DNA from: UBA4738 sp002413305 | GTDB taxonomy: Bacteria > Actinomycetota > UBA4738 | Assembly (NCBI GenBank): GCA_036847185.1 | Contig: DAIUAM010000010.1 | Location: 19,348-83,347, forward strand | Reading direction: 5' to 3' | DNA: 64,000 nt | Shown here: one piece after another, positions 31,961-40,539 of the stretch | How the letters are laid out: each line of letters begins with the position of its first letter | Numbering within the stretch: position 1 is the first letter of the stretch | The notes under the pieces: generated by a model | Database searches by the model: none | What the model was told of the DNA's origin: nothing | The model's input: only the letters and a program-made list of their open reading frames with translations | Made by a program: the position numbers and the translations under genes

Positions 31961-32825
31961 CCGCTTCGGCCTCGCTGAGGAACCGCGCCACCACCTGCCC
32001 GAGGCGCTCGTGCTCCTGGGGGGTCAGCGGGCGGAGGGGCGGACGAACGTCTTCGGCCACCGGCAGTCCACGTGCGGCCAGGACCGCCTTCATCGCGGCC
32101 TGGAACGGCAGGGGCGCCACGGCCTCCCGAAGGTCGGCCACCTCCCCCTGGCACTCGGGGGCGCGCTCCCGGAGCAGGCGGGCGATGAGCTCGGGGAAGG
32201 CCGTGGCCAGCCCGGACACCGTGCCTGCGGCTCCCAGCTCCATGGCCTCCAGCGTAAGCGGTTCGAACCCGACGTAGACATCCAGCCCGTCCAGCAGGTA
32301 CGGGCGGACGGCCGCGAACGGGGAGTCCGAGACCTTCAGCCCGGCCAGGTTCGGCGCCCGGTCGCGGAGCCGCAACACCACCTCGGGATCCACCGCGTAC
32401 CCGCTCCGGGCCGCGAACTCGTACACGTAGAACGGCACCGGGTGGCACGCCGCCGCGGCGGCCCCGAGGTGCGCGAGCTGTTGGTCGGCATCCAGCACGA
32501 AGTACGGCGGGCAGATCACCGCCACGCCGTCCGCTCCGGCCGATCGGGCGTGCGAGGCCAGCCGAACGGTCTCGGCCGTGGTCTGCGCCCCGCAGTGCAC
32601 CAAGATCCGGAACCCTTCCGGCCGGCAGGCGACGAACCGTTCGGCGATCCGTTCGCGCTCCGGGGGCGTGAACAGTACCCCCTCCCCCGTCGTGCCCAGC
32701 GCGAGGAGCCCGTCCAGTTCCGCGCCGGCCAGGAGCCCGACCAGCGGGTCGAAGGCCGCCTCGTCGATACCCGTCCCGCCGTCACGGAGGGGCGTGACCG
32801 CGGCAGCGATGGCTCGGCCGTTCAC
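31938..32825 (-). CDS. Dihydrodipicolinate synthase/N-acetylneuraminate lyase-family aldolase
   Basis: A 295-residue TIM-barrel protein. GTTGEG (about 44-49) binds the substrate carboxylate, the Schiff-base Lys is in AGLKVSDSPF (about 157), and the Tyr region reads FYVYEF. This is DapA-superfamily class I aldolase layout, but the Tyr segment differs from true DapA (YNVP), so it probably acts on another 2-oxoacid substrate. It is the last gene of the msrB-msrA-MFS unit, 30 bp downstream of the transporter. Confidence 0.88.
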   Translation of the reverse strand: MNGRAIAAAVTPLRDGGTGIDEAAFDPLVGLLAGAELDGLLALGTTGEGVLFTPPERERIAERFVACRPEGFRILVHCGAQTTAETVRLASHARSAGADGVAVICPPYFVLDADQQLAHLGAAAAACHPVPFYVYEFAARSGYAVDPEVVLRLRDRAPNLAGLKVSDSPFAAVRPYLLDGLDVYVGFEPLTLEAMELGAAGTVSGLATAFPELIARLLRERAPECQGEVADLREAVAPLPFQAAMKAVLAARGLPVAEDVRPPLRPLTPQEHERLGQVVARFLSEAEAATPRPAQ

Positions 32826-32855
32826 GGTTCGGGACTGTACCTCGACGCGGCCCGA

Positions 32856-34148
32856 TCAGCCGGTTCGTCGTTCGCGCGACCCCTGGAGCGCGGCCAGCCC
32901 CAGCGCCCCGGCCGCCAGCGCGACCACGGCGCCCCCGAAGAGCCCGGCCCGCGGACCGAGGTGCTCCCCGACCCACCCCGCCACCGACGCGCCGACCGGC
33001 GTGCTTCCGAGGAACACAACCGTGTACAGGGCCATGACCCTCCCCCGCATCGCGTCCGAGGACGTCAGCTGCAGCGTCGAGTTCGCCGTGATGGCGAAGC
33101 CGATCCCCGTGGCGCCCAGGAGCGGCATGAGCAGCCATTCCATCCACAGCTGGGGCGCGGCCGCCACGCCCAGGGTGACCGCGCCGAGCGCCACCGCCCA
33201 CACCGACAGCTTCCAGGTGTTCGCCCGTCCGGACCGCGCGGCCATCCCCAGCGCGCCGGCGAGGGAGCCGGCGCCGAACAGCGAGAGCAGGACCCCGTAC
33301 GTGCCCGCGTCGCCGTGGAAGGTTCGAACCGCCAGCAACGGCAGCAGGACCGAGAAGTTGAACGCCACCAGGAACACCGCCCCCATCACCAGGATGGGAA
33401 GTCGCAGTGCGGGCGTCCGCCACGCGTACGAGATGCCCTCCCGGATCTGGCCCTTCCGGCGGGCCACGCGGGGACCGCGCCGGAGATCGGCCGGCCGCAT
33501 CGCGAGCAGGGCGAGCACCACCGCGAAGTACGAGATCCCGTTGATCAGGAACACCGGGGCGGTGCCGTCGATGGACTTACGTGCCGCGGCGATGAGGACG
33601 CCCGCCACCACCGGGCCGATCAGCCGCGCGCCGTTGAAGGTGGCCGTATTGAGGCTCATCGCGTTGGTCAGGTCGTCCGGCCCGACCATCTCCAGGTAGA
33701 AGCTCTGCCGGGTCGGCATGTCGATCGCCAGCACCGTGCCGGAGACGAACGACAGCGCGTACACCATCCACACATGGACCACGTGGGTGACGACCAGCGC
33801 CCACAGCCCGAAGGCCGGGACCGCGAACGCGATCTGGGTGAAGATCTGGATCTTCCGTTTGTCGAAGCGGTCGGCCAGCACCCCTCCCCACGCGCCGAAC
33901 AGCAGGATCGGGAGGAACTGCAGCGCCGTGTCGACGCCGAGCGCCACGCCGCTGTGGGTGAGCTGGAGGACCAGCCACGGCGCGGCCACGCTCTGCATCC
34001 ACGTCCCAGACGCGGACAGGAGCTGGCCGGCGACGAAGATCCGGAAGTTCCGGACCCGGAGCGAGACGAACGTTCGACCGAGCGACGCCCCCACCGCCCG
34101 TCGCCGCGTCTCCGGGGCGACGGCGGTGGTGGTGTCTTCGGGCTTCAC
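32856..34148 (-). CDS. MFS transporter (MFS_3/EntS-like)
   Basis: A 430-residue transporter with 12 predicted helices. It begins LGRTFVSLRVRNFRIFVAGQ and has GVLADRFDKRKI, the MFS loop 2-3 signature, plus TRQSFYLEMVGPDDLTNAMS, which is typical of the enterobactin-exporter-like MFS_3 group. It likely exports a drug or siderophore-like compound. GTG 34148 is the start, 10 bp after the msrA stop, so it belongs to the same operon. Confidence 0.9.
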   Translation of the reverse strand: MKPEDTTTAVAPETRRRAVGASLGRTFVSLRVRNFRIFVAGQLLSASGTWMQSVAAPWLVLQLTHSGVALGVDTALQFLPILLFGAWGGVLADRFDKRKIQIFTQIAFAVPAFGLWALVVTHVVHVWMVYALSFVSGTVLAIDMPTRQSFYLEMVGPDDLTNAMSLNTATFNGARLIGPVVAGVLIAAARKSIDGTAPVFLINGISYFAVVLALLAMRPADLRRGPRVARRKGQIREGISYAWRTPALRLPILVMGAVFLVAFNFSVLLPLLAVRTFHGDAGTYGVLLSLFGAGSLAGALGMAARSGRANTWKLSVWAVALGAVTLGVAAAPQLWMEWLLMPLLGATGIGFAITANSTLQLTSSDAMRGRVMALYTVVFLGSTPVGASVAGWVGEHLGPRAGLFGGAVVALAAGALGLAALQGSRERRTG

Positions 34149-34158
34149 GACACGGATG

Positions 34159-34680
34159 TCAGCGGCGGGCCGAGATCAGACCGAGCTCCTCGAGGGTCCG
34201 GACCGGGAGCGTGTGGCAGTACGGCTGGTGTCCGTTGTTCTCGTAGTACTCCTGGTGGTAGTCCTCGGCCGGATAGAACTCCGGGGCCGGGAGGATCTCC
34301 GTGGCGATCGGCCGGTCGAAGCGGGCCTGGGCGCGCTCCTTCGACGCCTCGGCAGCCGCCTGCTGCTCGGGCGAGTGCGTGAAGATCGCGCTTCGGTACT
34401 GGTCCCCGATGTCCGGCCCCTGCCGGTCCACCTGGGTTGGATCGTGCATGGCCCAGAAGACCTCCAGGAGCTGCTCATAGCTGATCCGCTCCGGGTCGAA
34501 GATCACCACGGCCGCCTCGGCGTGGCCGGTGGTGTGCGAACAGACGTCGCGGTACGTGGGACGCTGCGTGTGGCCGCCCGTGTAGCCGACCGCCACGTCG
34601 ACCACCCCGGGGACGCGCCGGAACACCCACTCCACGCCCCAGAAGCAACCGGCGGCGAAGGTGGCCTTCTCGTTCGTCAT
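34159..34680 (-). CDS. msrA: Peptide-methionine (S)-S-oxide reductase MsrA
   Basis: A 173-residue enzyme from ATG 34680, preceded by GGAGG. The catalytic site is AAGCFWGVEW (Cys 12), followed by VGYTGGHTQRPTYRDVCSHTTGHAEAV-like residues and YHQEYYENN near the end. It reduces the S-epimer of methionine sulfoxide in proteins using thioredoxin. It follows msrB by 62 bp, so both epimers are repaired from one operon. Confidence 0.97.
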   Translation of the reverse strand: MTNEKATFAAGCFWGVEWVFRRVPGVVDVAVGYTGGHTQRPTYRDVCSHTTGHAEAAVVIFDPERISYEQLLEVFWAMHDPTQVDRQGPDIGDQYRSAIFTHSPEQQAAAEASKERAQARFDRPIATEILPAPEFYPAEDYHQEYYENNGHQPYCHTLPVRTLEELGLISARR

Positions 34681-34742
34681 GTCTCCCTCCTGTGGATCGC
34701 TGGATGGGTTGACGGTCTGTCTGCGGAGCCAGCCCGGGCGTT

Positions 34743-35150
34743 TCACTCCGCGGGGTCGAGCTGCAACGCGCACGAGTTGATGCAGTACCGCTGCCCGGTC
34801 GGCCGCGGGCCGTCGTCGAACACGTGCCCGAGGTGCGACCCGCACCGGGCGCACGTCACTTCGACCCGCACCATGCCGAAGCTCGCGTCGCTGTGCAGCT
34901 CGACGGCCGCGTTGGCCGCCGGCTCCCAGAAGCTCGGCCAGCCCGTGCCGGATTCGAACTTGGTGTCCGAGCTGAACAGCTCGGCCCCGCACGCCGCGCA
35001 CCGATACGTGCCCGGGCCGTGTTCGTCCCAGTACCGGCCGGTGAACGCGCGCTCCGTCCCCTTCTCCCGGAGCACGTGGTACTGCTCGGGCGACAGGCGC
35101 GTCCGCCATTCCTGCTCGGTGTTCGGTCGTTCCTGCTCGACGGGTTCCAC
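34743..35150 (-). CDS. msrB: Peptide-methionine (R)-S-oxide reductase MsrB
   Basis: A 135-residue enzyme; GTG 35150 is selected because CGAGGAGGG lies 4 nt upstream. Zinc knuckles CAAC (about 51-54) and CARC (about 100-103) flank the core, the catalytic Cys is in QRYCINS (about 124), and GTGWPSFW is intact. It reduces the R-epimer of methionine sulfoxide. An extra Cys two residues after CIN (NSC) is a small variation. First gene of the stress-repair operon. Confidence 0.97.
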   Translation of the reverse strand: MEPVEQERPNTEQEWRTRLSPEQYHVLREKGTERAFTGRYWDEHGPGTYRCAACGAELFSSDTKFESGTGWPSFWEPAANAAVELHSDASFGMVRVEVTCARCGSHLGHVFDDGPRPTGQRYCINSCALQLDPAE

Positions 35151-35275
35151 GATCCCTCCTCGCTCGGCTTCCATCATGCGCAACGAGCGGCCTCACAGGA
35201 TTGTTCCGCCGAGCCTACGCCGGATCGGGTGGGAGGAAGTCGCCCACTTCCCGGTAGGGATATCGTTTCGTCCGC

Positions 35276-37048
35276 ATGAGCAGGTCTGGCCCCGGCGGCC
35301 GTGGAAGGGCGAAGACGATCCTGACCGCCGAGGCGGTCGGGGAGTTGCGAGCGAAGGCCAGCAGGTTCACGAGCCCAGCGGGGGCCAAGAAAGCGAGTCT
35401 ACTTCGCGCGTGCAGCGGGTCGACGATCGAGGACGCGCGCGTCCTGCTCGCTTATCACGACTGCCTGCTGTTCCTGTTGGCCTACCCGCAAACCCCCGCG
35501 CTCAACTCCTTGGCCGGGCGAGAGCTCGCACGTGTCGCCACCGAGGCCAAGCGTCTCGCCGAGCGAGGCGCGCGCGATCGCTGGATGCTCGAGGACTCCG
35601 GGGCCGCCTGGTCGGAGACCAGTCCGGCCCTCTCCTACCCGATCGCGCGGTGGCTCACCGAACGCTACCCCGACCAGGCTGACGTCGCACTCTTCGCCGA
35701 TGACGGCCTGCCGTTACGGGTGATCCTGAGGCTCAGCATGCCCGAGGTGGAAGAGGTGGCCCTCAGCCGGGAGCGGCCATCCAAGGAATTGCTCGACGAC
35801 CTGACACGACACGTCGAAGGATCGAAGCTGCGGTGGCTGGTCGGCCAGCTCGCCACATCGCCCTGTTCGGAGGAGATCCGCGATCATCTGTTCGAGTCCC
35901 TTCGAACCTATGTCCTTATCCGGCCCCTTGACAGCCCCTTGGCTCGGACGTTTGCGCGCGGCCTCCCCTGCGAGCCCTTCTATCACGAAGGCTCGCTCAT
36001 CCGAGGGTTCGATCCCCGGGTGGTCGTCGCCGAAGCCCTGCCCCCGCCGCGGAAGCTGCCCGTCCGGGACCGGCAGCACCTCATCGATACCGCGCGCGGC
36101 GTGCTTGCGGTGCTCGGGCGGGAGACGGAGGCGATCGGCTCCTGCCTCCCGGATGGCGTGGAATACCTGGAACTCGGGCGCGGCATCTCGATCACCCTGT
36201 ACGCCATGCCGCCGGGGCGCCGGCTCGCCATCGATACGCACGTCGGATTCATGCTGTTCAAGAACTCCATGCCGCTCGCCTACGGTGGCGGCTGGCCGTT
36301 CCTCGAACTGTGCCGGATCGGGATCCACATCTTCGAGCCATATCGGGGTGGGGAATCCGCGTACGCGTTCTGCCAGGTCCTGCGCGTCTACCAGCAGCGC
36401 TTCGCCGCCCGGCACTTCCTCGCGGAGCCGTCGCAGTTCGGAGCGGATCAGGGCGAGGGCCTCACGTCGGGCGCATTCTGGTTCTACTACCGCCTCGGAT
36501 TCCGCCCGGTCGACCGGCAACTGGCGAGGGTGGCGGACGCGGAGTTCGCCCGTATCGTCGCGGACGGTGACCATCGAACAGCGGTCGGCGTGCTTCGCCG
36601 CTTCACGCGTTCGAACCTGGAGCTCACGCTGCCGGGGGGTGACGCCTCGATGATCCGATGTGACCCGGCTGATCTGAGCCTCGCGGTGACGAGGTGGATC
36701 GGGGAGCGCTTCCGGGGCGATCGACGTGCGGCGGAACAGGCCGCGGGAGAGAAGGTAGCCGGCGCGCTCGGAGCATCCGGCATCGAGGGCTGGCCGGAAC
36801 CGGAACGTCGCTCGTTCCGGTCGTTGTGCCTGCTCCTTGCGATGGTCCCGGACCTGGACCAGTGGCCAGCTGCGGACCGGCGCAAGGCGATCGCGATCAT
36901 GCGGGCGAAGGGCATGACTGACGAACGCGTCTATCTCGAACGGATGAGGGCCCACCAGCGGTTCCGCGAGGCCATGGCCGAGCTGGCCGCGACCGTCCAT
37001 CGTGTCGACCGCAAGGAGATCCAGGCCGTGATCAAGAAGCCCCGCTGA
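35276..37048 (+). CDS. Large protein of unknown function with a GNAT-like region
   Basis: A 590-residue cytoplasmic protein. Residues 1-170 are helical and hydrophobic in places (DCLLFLLAYPQTPALN). Around 320-415 is a segment with FMLFKNSMPLAYGGGWP, EPYRGGESAYAFCQVLRVY and SGAFWFYYRLGFRPVD; the RGGExAY and YRLGF pieces resemble motifs A and B of GNAT acetyltransferases. The C-terminus is helical with LCLLLAMVPDLDQWP. I do not recognise a named family. Its codon use looks mixed and it stands alone, which may point to transfer. Confidence 0.65.
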   Translation: MSRSGPGGRGRAKTILTAEAVGELRAKASRFTSPAGAKKASLLRACSGSTIEDARVLLAYHDCLLFLLAYPQTPALNSLAGRELARVATEAKRLAERGARDRWMLEDSGAAWSETSPALSYPIARWLTERYPDQADVALFADDGLPLRVILRLSMPEVEEVALSRERPSKELLDDLTRHVEGSKLRWLVGQLATSPCSEEIRDHLFESLRTYVLIRPLDSPLARTFARGLPCEPFYHEGSLIRGFDPRVVVAEALPPPRKLPVRDRQHLIDTARGVLAVLGRETEAIGSCLPDGVEYLELGRGISITLYAMPPGRRLAIDTHVGFMLFKNSMPLAYGGGWPFLELCRIGIHIFEPYRGGESAYAFCQVLRVYQQRFAARHFLAEPSQFGADQGEGLTSGAFWFYYRLGFRPVDRQLARVADAEFARIVADGDHRTAVGVLRRFTRSNLELTLPGGDASMIRCDPADLSLAVTRWIGERFRGDRRAAEQAAGEKVAGALGASGIEGWPEPERRSFRSLCLLLAMVPDLDQWPAADRRKAIAIMRAKGMTDERVYLERMRAHQRFREAMAELAATVHRVDRKEIQAVIKKPR

Positions 37049-37122
37049 CCGAGCCGGTCTCGCATCCAACCATGGCCTGCGAGTTGCGCCGAACCGCACC
37101 CTGACCCCACAATCGCCGGACC

Positions 37123-37470
37123 ATGCCGAGCACCTGGTACTCCATCGTCGTCGACTGCCACGACATCACGGCTCAGTCCCGGTTCTGGGCCGAGGTCCTC
37201 GGCTACGAGGTCGTGTTCGAGGCCGAAGAGGAGGTCGCCCTGGCCAAGGACGACAACACCTACCCAGGGCTGGTGTTCGTCCCCGTTCCCGAAGCGAAGA
37301 CCCTCAAGAACCGGCTGCACATCGACCTGAACCCGGACGACCAGCTGGCCGAGGTCGAGCGCCTGGAGAGGCTCGGTGCGAAGCGGATCGACATCGGCCA
37401 GGGCGAGGTCAGCTGGGTGGTCATGGCCGATCCCGAGGGCAACGAGTTCTGCGTCCTGCGGGCGCGCTAG
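37123..37470 (+). CDS. VOC-family protein
   Basis: A 115-residue single-domain VOC protein: WYSIVVDCHDITAQSRFWAEVLGY at the start and VMADPEGNEFCVLRAR at the end. NRLHIDLNPDDQLAEVERL in the middle is typical of the glyoxalase-like DUF group common in Actinomycetota. A weak -10 (CACAAT) lies 9 nt before the ATG and no Shine-Dalgarno is seen, again compatible with a leaderless start. Substrate unknown. Confidence 0.85.
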   Translation: MPSTWYSIVVDCHDITAQSRFWAEVLGYEVVFEAEEEVALAKDDNTYPGLVFVPVPEAKTLKNRLHIDLNPDDQLAEVERLERLGAKRIDIGQGEVSWVVMADPEGNEFCVLRAR

Positions 37471-37499
37471 CAAGGGTTCGACCGCCGCATGAACGGAAA

Positions 37500-37528
37500 G
37501 GGCCGCCGCACTTCACGTGCGGCGGCCC
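37500..37528. terminator. Bidirectional intrinsic terminator
   Basis: A 12-bp perfect stem (37500-37511 with 37517-37528) around the 5-nt loop TTCAC. It lies between convergent genes (VOC and cspA) and can serve both. On the minus strand it is followed by CTTTCCGTT. Confidence 0.85.
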
Positions 37529-37556
37529 TCCCCTCAAGCCCTGAGGCTCGTCCGAT

Positions 37557-37763
37557 CTAAGCGACCGGCCGAACGTTGGCGGCTTGCGGGCCCTTCTGGC
37601 CCTGGGTAACGTCGAACTCGACCTTCTGGTTCTCCTCCAGGTTCCGGTACCCCGTGCCAGCGATCGCGCTGAAGTGCACGAACACGTCGGGGCCGCCGTC
37701 GTCCTGGGTGATGAAGCCGAAGCCCTTTTCGCCGTTGAACCATTTCACGGTGCCTGTTGCCAC
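37557..37763 (-). CDS. cspA: Cold-shock protein CspA
   Basis: A 68-residue OB-fold protein from GTG 37763 after AAGGAAGGAGGGG. It has VKWFNGEKGFGFIT (RNP1 KGFGFI) and DVFVHFSAI (RNP2 VFVHF), the RNA-binding signatures of CspA/CSD proteins. It acts as an RNA chaperone. The leader from the TAGAAT promoter near 37890 is about 118 nt, as expected for cold-shock genes. An intrinsic terminator follows. Confidence 0.96.
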   Translation of the reverse strand: MATGTVKWFNGEKGFGFITQDDGGPDVFVHFSAIAGTGYRNLEENQKVEFDVTQGQKGPQAANVRPVA

Positions 37764-37887
37764 GAACAATCCCCTCCTTCCTTGGCCCTTGCCGAGCCTG
37801 ATTGCTGCCCGGTGGGACCCGGTCCGTAGACCAGAGGGAACTGCTCGAAGCGGCACATTGGCGACTGGTGCTGAACCCTCGTTGCGT

Positions 37888-37917
37888 ATTCTACAGGCTT
37901 CGGGCGACCCCGGGCAA
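37888..37917 (-). promoter_or_regulatory. Putative cspA promoter
   Basis: On the minus strand TTGCCC (37917-37912), 18 nt, then TAGAAT (37893-37888). Transcription from about 37881 would give a leader of about 118 nt before the cspA GTG. Confidence 0.5.
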
Positions 37918-37947
37918 CAGATGCCGTCTGCCGGCCGGCGAAAACGC

Positions 37948-37962
37948 GTACAGTGTCTGTAC
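37948..37962. promoter_or_regulatory. Perfect palindrome GTACAG-TGT-CTGTAC, putative operator
   Basis: A 6-bp inverted repeat with a 3-nt centre in the region between divergent cspA and the 60-aa zinc-type protein. It overlaps a plus-strand -10-like TACAGT (37949-37954). It recalls TACA-N-TGTA operators of BlaI/CopY-type repressors but with wider spacing. Confidence 0.4.
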
Positions 37963-38041
37963 TCGGGAGCCAGCCGGACGTTGGCGTCGTTTTCGATCCA
38001 ACCGGGCGGCGACACGAGCCGAGCTATGCGAAGGGAGCCCC

Positions 38042-38224
38042 ATGGTCGGCAGCAGCAGACGCATCGAGTTCGCCCCGTCGGACAAGCATCGCAGTCCGAA
38101 GCGATCCGAACGAGGACGCGTCTGCAGCACCTTCGGATGCGAGACGGTCCTGTCGATCTACAACGCCTCGCCCGACTGCTGCGCCCACGAGCGGATGACC
38201 GTGAAGACCGCCCGCCGCCTGTAA
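38042..38224 (+). CDS. Small Cys/His zinc-finger-like protein (60 aa)
   Basis: A 60-residue protein from ATG 38042 with GGGAG 4-8 nt upstream. A basic N-terminus (SSRRIEFAPSDKHRSPKRSE) precedes VCSTFGCETVLSIYNASPDCCAHE, a C-x4-C ... C-C-x-H set fit for zinc. Short proteins with GCxTxLSxYN...C..H are common in Actinomycetota, function unknown. It is divergent from cspA and convergent with the decarboxylase gene. Confidence 0.65.
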   Translation: MVGSSRRIEFAPSDKHRSPKRSERGRVCSTFGCETVLSIYNASPDCCAHERMTVKTARRL

Positions 38225-38236
38225 CTCTCCCGCCCC

Positions 38237-39628
38237 TCAGTGGCTGAACGCCGCGCGCTGCTCGGCGTGGATGGGGGCCTGTTCGTCCAGCTTCTCGACC
38301 ACCCGCTTCAGGTCCTCCAGCAGCATGGCCGCCATGTCGTGGCTGAACCCGTTGCGGACCACGATCCTCAGCACGGCGAGGTCCTGGCGGTTCGGCGGCA
38401 TCGTGTAGGCCGGGACCTGCCACCCGCGCTGGCGGAGCCCGTCGCTCACGTCGAACACCGTGTACGCGACGAATCCGTCCCGGATCCGGAATGCGAACAC
38501 CGGGAGCTCGCTCCCGTCGGTGACCAGCTCGAACGGTTCGACGTGCTCGATGCGGGCGGCCAGCCACATCGCCGTCTCCCGGCAGGCGTGCTGGACCCGG
38601 CGGTACCCCTCGAAGCCGAGCCGGAGGAAGTTGTAGTACTGCCCGACCACCTGGGCGCCGGGCCGGGAGAAGTTCAAGGCGAAGGTGGGCATCGAACCGC
38701 CGAGGTAGTTCACGTGGAAGATGAGGTCCTCCGGAAGGGCGTGGACGTCGCGCCAGACCACCCATCCGACGCCGGGGAACACCAGGCCGTATTTGTGGCC
38801 TGAAGTGTTGATCGAGGCGACCCGCTCGAGCCGGAAGTCCCACGACAGGTCGGGGTCGAGGAACGGCGCGACCATCCCGCCCGACGCCCCGTCGACGTGG
38901 AGCGGGACGTTCGGCCCGCCGCCGGCCTGGAGCTCGTCGAGCGCCTCGGCGATCTCGGCGACCGGTTCGTAGCTGCCGTCGTAGGTCGAACCCAGCACGG
39001 CCACCACGCCGATCGTGTTCTCGTCGCAGAGCCCCACGACCTGTTCGGCCCCCAAGTGGAACCGCTCGCCCTCCACCGGCGCGTAGCGCGGTTCGACGTC
39101 CCAGTAGTTCGCGAACTTCTCCCAGCAGACCTGCACGTTGTTCCCCATCACCAGGTTCGGCTTCCGAGCCGGCTCTGCCGTCTGTCGCGTGGCGTGCTCC
39201 CATCGGCGCTTCAGGGCGAGCCCGCCGAGCATGGCCGCCTCGGACGATCCGGTCGTCGAGCAGCCCACCGCGCGGTGCGGCTCCGGCGCGTTCCACAGGG
39301 ACGAGAGCATCGCCACACACCGCATCTCGAGCTCTGCCGTGGCCGGGTATTCGTCCTTGTCGATCATGTTCTTGTCGAAGCACTCGGCCATCAGCGCTCT
39401 AGCTTCCGGCTCCATCCAGGTGGTGACGAAGGTGGCCAGGTTCATCCGGGCGTTGCCGTCGAGCATCAGCTCGTCGTGGATCACCTGGTAGGCGGTCGAA
39501 GGCAGCATCTCCCCGGCGGGCATCTCGTACTTCGGAACCGTCCCGGTCTCGCCGCCCCGCGTGTAGAGCGGGTTGATCTCGATGTCGGGGTGCTGCGGCG
39601 TGTGGTGGCGGGGGTGCTTGAGCGGCAT
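38237..39628 (-). CDS. gad: Glutamate decarboxylase
   Basis: A 463-residue PLP enzyme from ATG 39628 (GAGGGAG upstream). It has the GAD hallmarks: EMLPSTAYQVIHDELMLDGNA-type N-terminus, TTGSSEAAMLGGLALKRRW (about 130-148), HVDGASGGMVAPFL (about 245) and the Schiff-base Lys in SINTSGHKYGLVFPG (about 278). The C-terminal autoinhibitory end is FSH. It converts glutamate to GABA, consuming a proton, and often serves acid resistance. No GABA antiporter is next to it. Confidence 0.95.
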   Translation of the reverse strand: MPLKHPRHHTPQHPDIEINPLYTRGGETGTVPKYEMPAGEMLPSTAYQVIHDELMLDGNARMNLATFVTTWMEPEARALMAECFDKNMIDKDEYPATAELEMRCVAMLSSLWNAPEPHRAVGCSTTGSSEAAMLGGLALKRRWEHATRQTAEPARKPNLVMGNNVQVCWEKFANYWDVEPRYAPVEGERFHLGAEQVVGLCDENTIGVVAVLGSTYDGSYEPVAEIAEALDELQAGGGPNVPLHVDGASGGMVAPFLDPDLSWDFRLERVASINTSGHKYGLVFPGVGWVVWRDVHALPEDLIFHVNYLGGSMPTFALNFSRPGAQVVGQYYNFLRLGFEGYRRVQHACRETAMWLAARIEHVEPFELVTDGSELPVFAFRIRDGFVAYTVFDVSDGLRQRGWQVPAYTMPPNRQDLAVLRIVVRNGFSHDMAAMLLEDLKRVVEKLDEQAPIHAEQRAAFSH

Positions 39629-39690
39629 CGGACTCCCTCCTCGCGTGCATCTGGGGAACGGCCGGACTGTACCGTACGCGCGCCCGGTCC

Positions 39691-39696
39691 TATCAT
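39691..39696 (+). promoter_or_regulatory. -10 box TATCAT of a leaderless promoter
   Basis: TATCAT ends 7 nt before ATG 39704 of the TfoX-like gene. Confidence 0.5.
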
Positions 39697-39703
39697 CCGA
39701 GGC

Positions 39704-40063
39704 ATGCCGTCGATGGGGCTCATGCCGAAGCCGACGGAGGATTCCCTGGCGTGGTTCGGATCGCTGGTGCCGGACGCGCTCGGGGTCACGGTCCGCCCGA
39801 TGTTCGGCAACAAGGCCGCCTTCGTGAACGGCAACATGTTCCTGGCGCTGTTCGGCCCCTCGGTCGCCGTGCGCCTCTCGGCCGAGGATCAAGCAGAGCT
39901 CATGAAGCAGAAGGGCTCCGCGGTGTTCGAACCCATGCCGGGCCGAGCCATGAAAGAGTACGTCGTGCTGCCCCATGCGTGGCGGAAGCAGTCCGCCAAG
40001 GCGAAGTCATGGGTGGATCGCTCACTGGCGTTCGCTGCAGCGCTCCCGCCGAAGAAGAAGTAG
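39704..40063 (+). CDS. TfoX N-terminal domain protein
   Basis: A 119-residue protein: LAWFGSLVPDALGVTVRPMFGNKAAF, MFLALFGPSVAVRLSAEDQ and MKEYVVLPHAWRKQSAKAKSW fit the TfoX N-terminal (Sxy-like) fold. Actinobacterial proteins with this domain alone are common and are not competence regulators as far as known. The tail ends PPKKK. It is convergent with the CoA-binding gene. Confidence 0.85.
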   Translation: MPSMGLMPKPTEDSLAWFGSLVPDALGVTVRPMFGNKAAFVNGNMFLALFGPSVAVRLSAEDQAELMKQKGSAVFEPMPGRAMKEYVVLPHAWRKQSAKAKSWVDRSLAFAAALPPKKK

Positions 40064-40070
40064 GCGACGC

Positions 40071-40478
40071 TCAGGCGGCCTTCCACAGGCCGTAGCGAAC
40101 CATCTCCACAGCGATGCACCGGTTCTCGACGTAGTCCAACCCAGCCTCCTGGGCAAGCCGCCGCGCCTCCGGCGACGAGATCCCGAGCTGCAGCCACACC
40201 GCCTTCGCGCCCGCGGCGATCGCCTCCCGAACCACGTCCGGGGCTTCGCGGGCGGGCCGGAAGACGTCCACGATCTCGATGGCCTCGGGGATCTCCGCCA
40301 GGTTCCGGTAGACCTTCTCGCCGAACAGCTCATCGGCGACCGGGTTCACCGGGATGACCCGGTAGCCGGCCTCCTGCATCTGGCGGGGGATGCGGTTGGC
40401 CTCCTTGACCGGCGACCGCGAGGCCCCGACCACGGCGATCAGCGAGTACCGCTCCAGCACGTCCCTGGGGTTCGTCAT
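40071..40478 (-). CDS. CoA-binding (YccU-like) protein
   Basis: A 135-residue Rossmann protein: IAVVGASRSPVKEANRIPRQM (about 14-34), VIPVNPVADELFGEKVYRNL and AVWLQLGISSPEAR, then NRCIAVEMVRY. This is the CoA_binding_2/YccU family. On the minus strand TAAGCT (40490-40485) ends 6 nt before the ATG, so the mRNA may be leaderless. Physiological role is unknown. Confidence 0.9.
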   Translation of the reverse strand: MTNPRDVLERYSLIAVVGASRSPVKEANRIPRQMQEAGYRVIPVNPVADELFGEKVYRNLAEIPEAIEIVDVFRPAREAPDVVREAIAAGAKAVWLQLGISSPEARRLAQEAGLDYVENRCIAVEMVRYGLWKAA

Positions 40479-40539
40479 CTTGCGAGCTTACCCGCCCGGA
40501 TCCGCCGTGCTCGGGGGCTGGTCGTCCCCGATTCGTGCT

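Noticed and set aside
37557..39383. Very long frame fused to cspA
   Set aside because: It runs antisense-like through the decarboxylase gene; only the last 68 codons are CspA.
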